Of a stretch of 64,000 nucleotides of DNA, positions 61,547 through 64,000 are shown piece by piece. Under the pieces are notes generated by a model, which was not told the DNA's origin, ran no database searches, and worked only from the letters and a program-made list of their open reading frames with translations. Each line of letters starts with the position of its first letter. Within the stretch, counting starts at the first letter, position 1. The translations under genes and the position numbers were made by a program. This DNA is from Nymphaea colorata (taxonomy: Eukaryota > Streptophyta > Magnoliopsida > Nymphaeales > Nymphaeaceae): positions 27,808,808 to 27,872,807 of the forward strand of contig NC_045139.1 in assembly GCF_008831285.2 (NCBI RefSeq), in the 5' to 3' direction.

Positions 61547-63609
61547 TCACTGGAACAGTAGCATAATGAAAGATCAATTTGTGCAGTAAAAATGCATACA
61601 TTAAGAAAAGTTTAAAGGAAGAACCCAAAAGACTTTTCTCATAAAATCTCCAACAAGATACTTTAATATTTTTCTGTTCATCGTGTACAAGTAACAATTG
61701 TATGACAGAAACCTCAGATGGCATAGGGACCAAAACAGAAAACATTGAATACAAACCTGCTCCTCCTCATCAGTAGCTGACCTAGGAGACTTCTTCGCTT
61801 CAGAAGGCTTCTCAGCACCACAATTCTGTCTGTTGCATTTGGTTCTAAATGGGTAGTTAATATTGTTACATTTTTCACATTTCCAACTACCTTCAGGCAT
61901 GCTCGATTCTGCAAGTTCAGCAAAGAAGTGGAATAAAACAACTGAAATTGGTATCCATGTACTTCCAGGAAGATAAATTGTGCTAAACTATAGGTATTAG
62001 ACACCGGCCCAAAGTAAGCAATAAACATTTTTTATGAAGATATTAACAAGCATAGAATCTTAATAGCCATGAATCTGTGATTAGTTTTCAAAGTTTGTTG
62101 CCCATAGCCACCAATATTGTTCTCAAAAAATTTTCAAGATACCATGAAATTTGACTGATATTGCCAGCTGTATTGGATAAGTTGAATATATCAGATATAT
62201 TAATGATGTTTTAGGTTATGGAAATCAAATCATTCCCACACGAGCGTTCTCCAGTTTACTGTTAAGGCCATATCAATGAAACAAGCTGTTTTTCATTTGA
62301 AGTTCTTGCACGTGTGCATGATGGAAAGAAAAGAGACTTACTCGATCCTTTGGCATTATCAGCCTTTCCACCCTGTAGGCATGAAGAAAATACCCCCTTC
62401 AGTCAAATCTTCCAAAGATCAGATAACAAACAGAAGGCACCAAACAAACAAGAACTCAACAAATTGTAGCAAACTTACAGATTGAAGTCATTGAACAAAT
62501 AGGCCTTTTTGCGAGTATATGAAAACTAACCTTTGACTGAGAACCAGGCTTCGGAGTGCCACACTTTCTCATGTTACAAACAGTTCGGAAGGCAAAATTA
62601 ACATTCCCACACTTAGGGCAGGTCCAGTCACTTTCTCGCATGCCATCTGCATGATGTACATCATATCTCAGTGGAGTAGGATCACTAGAAAAAAGATATA
62701 CAGGAGCAGTTGATGTGAGGATCACTAGAAAAATATATATAAGGCAGTTGATGCCAGCTTACCAGCACTACGTTTTTGGCTATTATCATCTGCAAATGGG
62801 CCAGGCCTAGCACCCTGAAACAGAGTTTCATAAATCAAAACGGACAATGAGGCCATGGATTTTCAAACATGAAGACAGCTGTTCACACTTGCAAGGCAAA
62901 TAGCAATTCACATGCAAGGTCCAAAGAAAGGGATCCATACATTCAAAAAGCTGTGTATGAATTAACTAGGATTAATCAATTTGTTTTTAACTTCAAGGGA
63001 AAATGACATACAAAAGCATATAAGTAAATGCTTTAAATAATTCATTAGATAAATTACCATAACACCCGGAGCCATAGGAAGTCCCATTCCATATCGATCC
63101 ATAAGAGAAGGCATACCATACATTCCACCTGTATTGCAGAAAAAAAGTGAAATGACAATCAGCAATTTCACAACATATTAAGAAAAATATTGCAGAATAC
63201 ATGAAAGCTTTTATGTTAAGAATACATTCCACCTGTATTGCAAAGTGGAACAACAATAAGCAATATCACAACATATGAAGAAAAATATTGCAGAAACCAT
63301 AAAGCTTTTGTGTTCAGAGAAGAAGGAAGCTCATAGCATACCAGCTCCCATCACAGATCCACCAGAATAAGGGTTTGGTCCAGACATCATAGGCCCATAA
63401 GGACCTCCAGCAGAAAGACGATTTGCATAATCATATGGATAGCCTGATCCTCCCGAAAATGGGACATTGTAAGGAGGTACTGAAGTCCCGTTAAAGAGGG
63501 ATGATCCATACGGTGCCATACCAAGGTACATCGATGAAGCACCACCAGGACCCATGTAAGGAGCTGCCGAGTTGAAGCCTTGTGGAGCCTGTGGAGGTTT
63601 TGCAGTTTT
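61547..63609 (-). CDS. RanBP2-type zinc-finger protein, 3' part (5' end beyond window)
   Basis: Minus-strand exons: 63342-63609, 63058-63128, 62763-62814, 62531-62646, 62342-62372, 61757-61908, and a last exon from 61549 downward whose first codon is the TGA stop. They total 693 bases (230 residues plus stop), all in frame with GT-AG introns. The first is a Gly/Pro/Tyr-rich region (GSSLFNGTSVPPYNVPFSGG, GMYGMPSLMDRYGMG). Then come two zinc fingers with the Trp-x-Cys-x2-Cys ... Asn ... Cys-x4-Cys pattern: DWTCPKCGNVNFAFRTVC and SWKCEKCNNINYPFRTKC. The tail is acidic, ending EEEQ. Layout and phrases match the Arabidopsis protein At1g67325 as I remember it. That protein has another amino-terminal finger, here expected to the right of the window. 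Such fingers usually bind single-stranded RNA, so a nuclear RNA-binding role is inferred. Confidence 0.88.
63118..63317. repeat. 104-bp tandem duplication over a 3' splice site
   Basis: The phrase atacattccacctgtattgc starts at 63118 and again at 63222. The rest follows in both copies (cagcaatttcacaacatat / aagcaatatcacaacatat, aagaaaaatattgcag, aaagctttt(a/g)tgtt). The first copy holds the real acceptor of the 63058-63128 exon, and the second holds a decoy acceptor at 63233. Confidence 0.9.
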
Positions 63610-64000
63610 CTGAAAAGGAGTATGTCAGTTAAAATATTGCATAAACAAAGGCACACTATCAGTCACTAATTTGGATCTCTCAAAGATCTGTTGATAAAAG
63701 AAAAAGGCTTGTGCACAATAAAATGAAATACAAGCAGAATAGTAACCGTGACTGCTTTACAGGGCTTTAATGCACAGCACACCACAGAAAGTAGAAGAGT
63801 GTAAATGGAGTCCCAAGTATCAATGTTATCTTATCTCCTACTCCTGTGATTTAACCTTACGGATGTTTTTTCCTATTTCTAAAACATTTACAAATTCATA
63901 TTTATCTTAAATATAATACCTACAAATTCATATTTATCTTACATATAATACCTATTGCGAAATTTGGCAGAGGAAACACAAACTTTTTAAATACAATGAG
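63610..64000 (-). other. Intron of the zinc-finger gene
   Basis: The exon ending at 63609 begins after a normal acceptor (ctccttttcag on the minus strand). I see no finger-coding exon in the remaining 391 bases, so this is intron running off the window. Confidence 0.7.

Overview
This window looks like nuclear DNA of a flowering plant. It is AT-rich, its genes carry several introns, it holds Ty3/Gypsy, Ty1/Copia, TRIM, CACTA and hAT-type element remains, and it has many (AT)n microsatellites. I recognise two intact or near-intact plant genes, one partial gene and one pseudogene. The species cannot be fixed from the sequence alone.

Layout. 1-25 kb is repeat territory. It holds a block of AT microsatellites (2.3-4.9 kb), a decayed Ty3/Gypsy element of the Tat/Athila type with 1,023/1,024-bp LTRs (6070-13004, minus sense), a decayed Ty1/Copia element (about 15.3-19.4 kb, plus sense), and a complete 422-bp TRIM element with a perfect 5-bp target duplication (23286-23707). 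25.3-32.4 kb is a six-exon plus-strand gene for APEM9, the plant peroxisomal membrane anchor of the PEX1-PEX6 ATPase. Its fourth intron probably uses a GC donor and contains a hAT-like element. 33.7-34.7 kb is a minus-strand acyl-CoA oxidase (ACX2-like) pseudogene. 35.3-35.5 kb is an AT microsatellite beside a hairpin. 36.5-38.3 kb carries CACTA transposase remains. 41.5-45.6 kb is a plus-strand LRR receptor-like pseudokinase of the pollen receptor kinase type, with one missing T in its LRR exon. 47.8-53.6 kb is a degenerate satellite of about 170 bp per monomer, and each monomer is itself two related halves. 53.6-61.5 kb shows almost nothing beyond simple repeats and a candidate MITE. 61.5-63.6 kb is the 3' part of a minus-strand RanBP2-type zinc-finger gene that runs past the right edge.

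The genes do not form one pathway. APEM9 and the ACX2 pseudogene both concern peroxisomes, but nothing here suggests a functional link. Exon models were built by hand from frame, splice consensus and remembered family sequence. The exon sums of all three genes keep frame, counting one restored base in the receptor kinase. I saw no tRNA, rRNA or CRISPR array. The best candidate for something undescribed is the dimeric satellite array.
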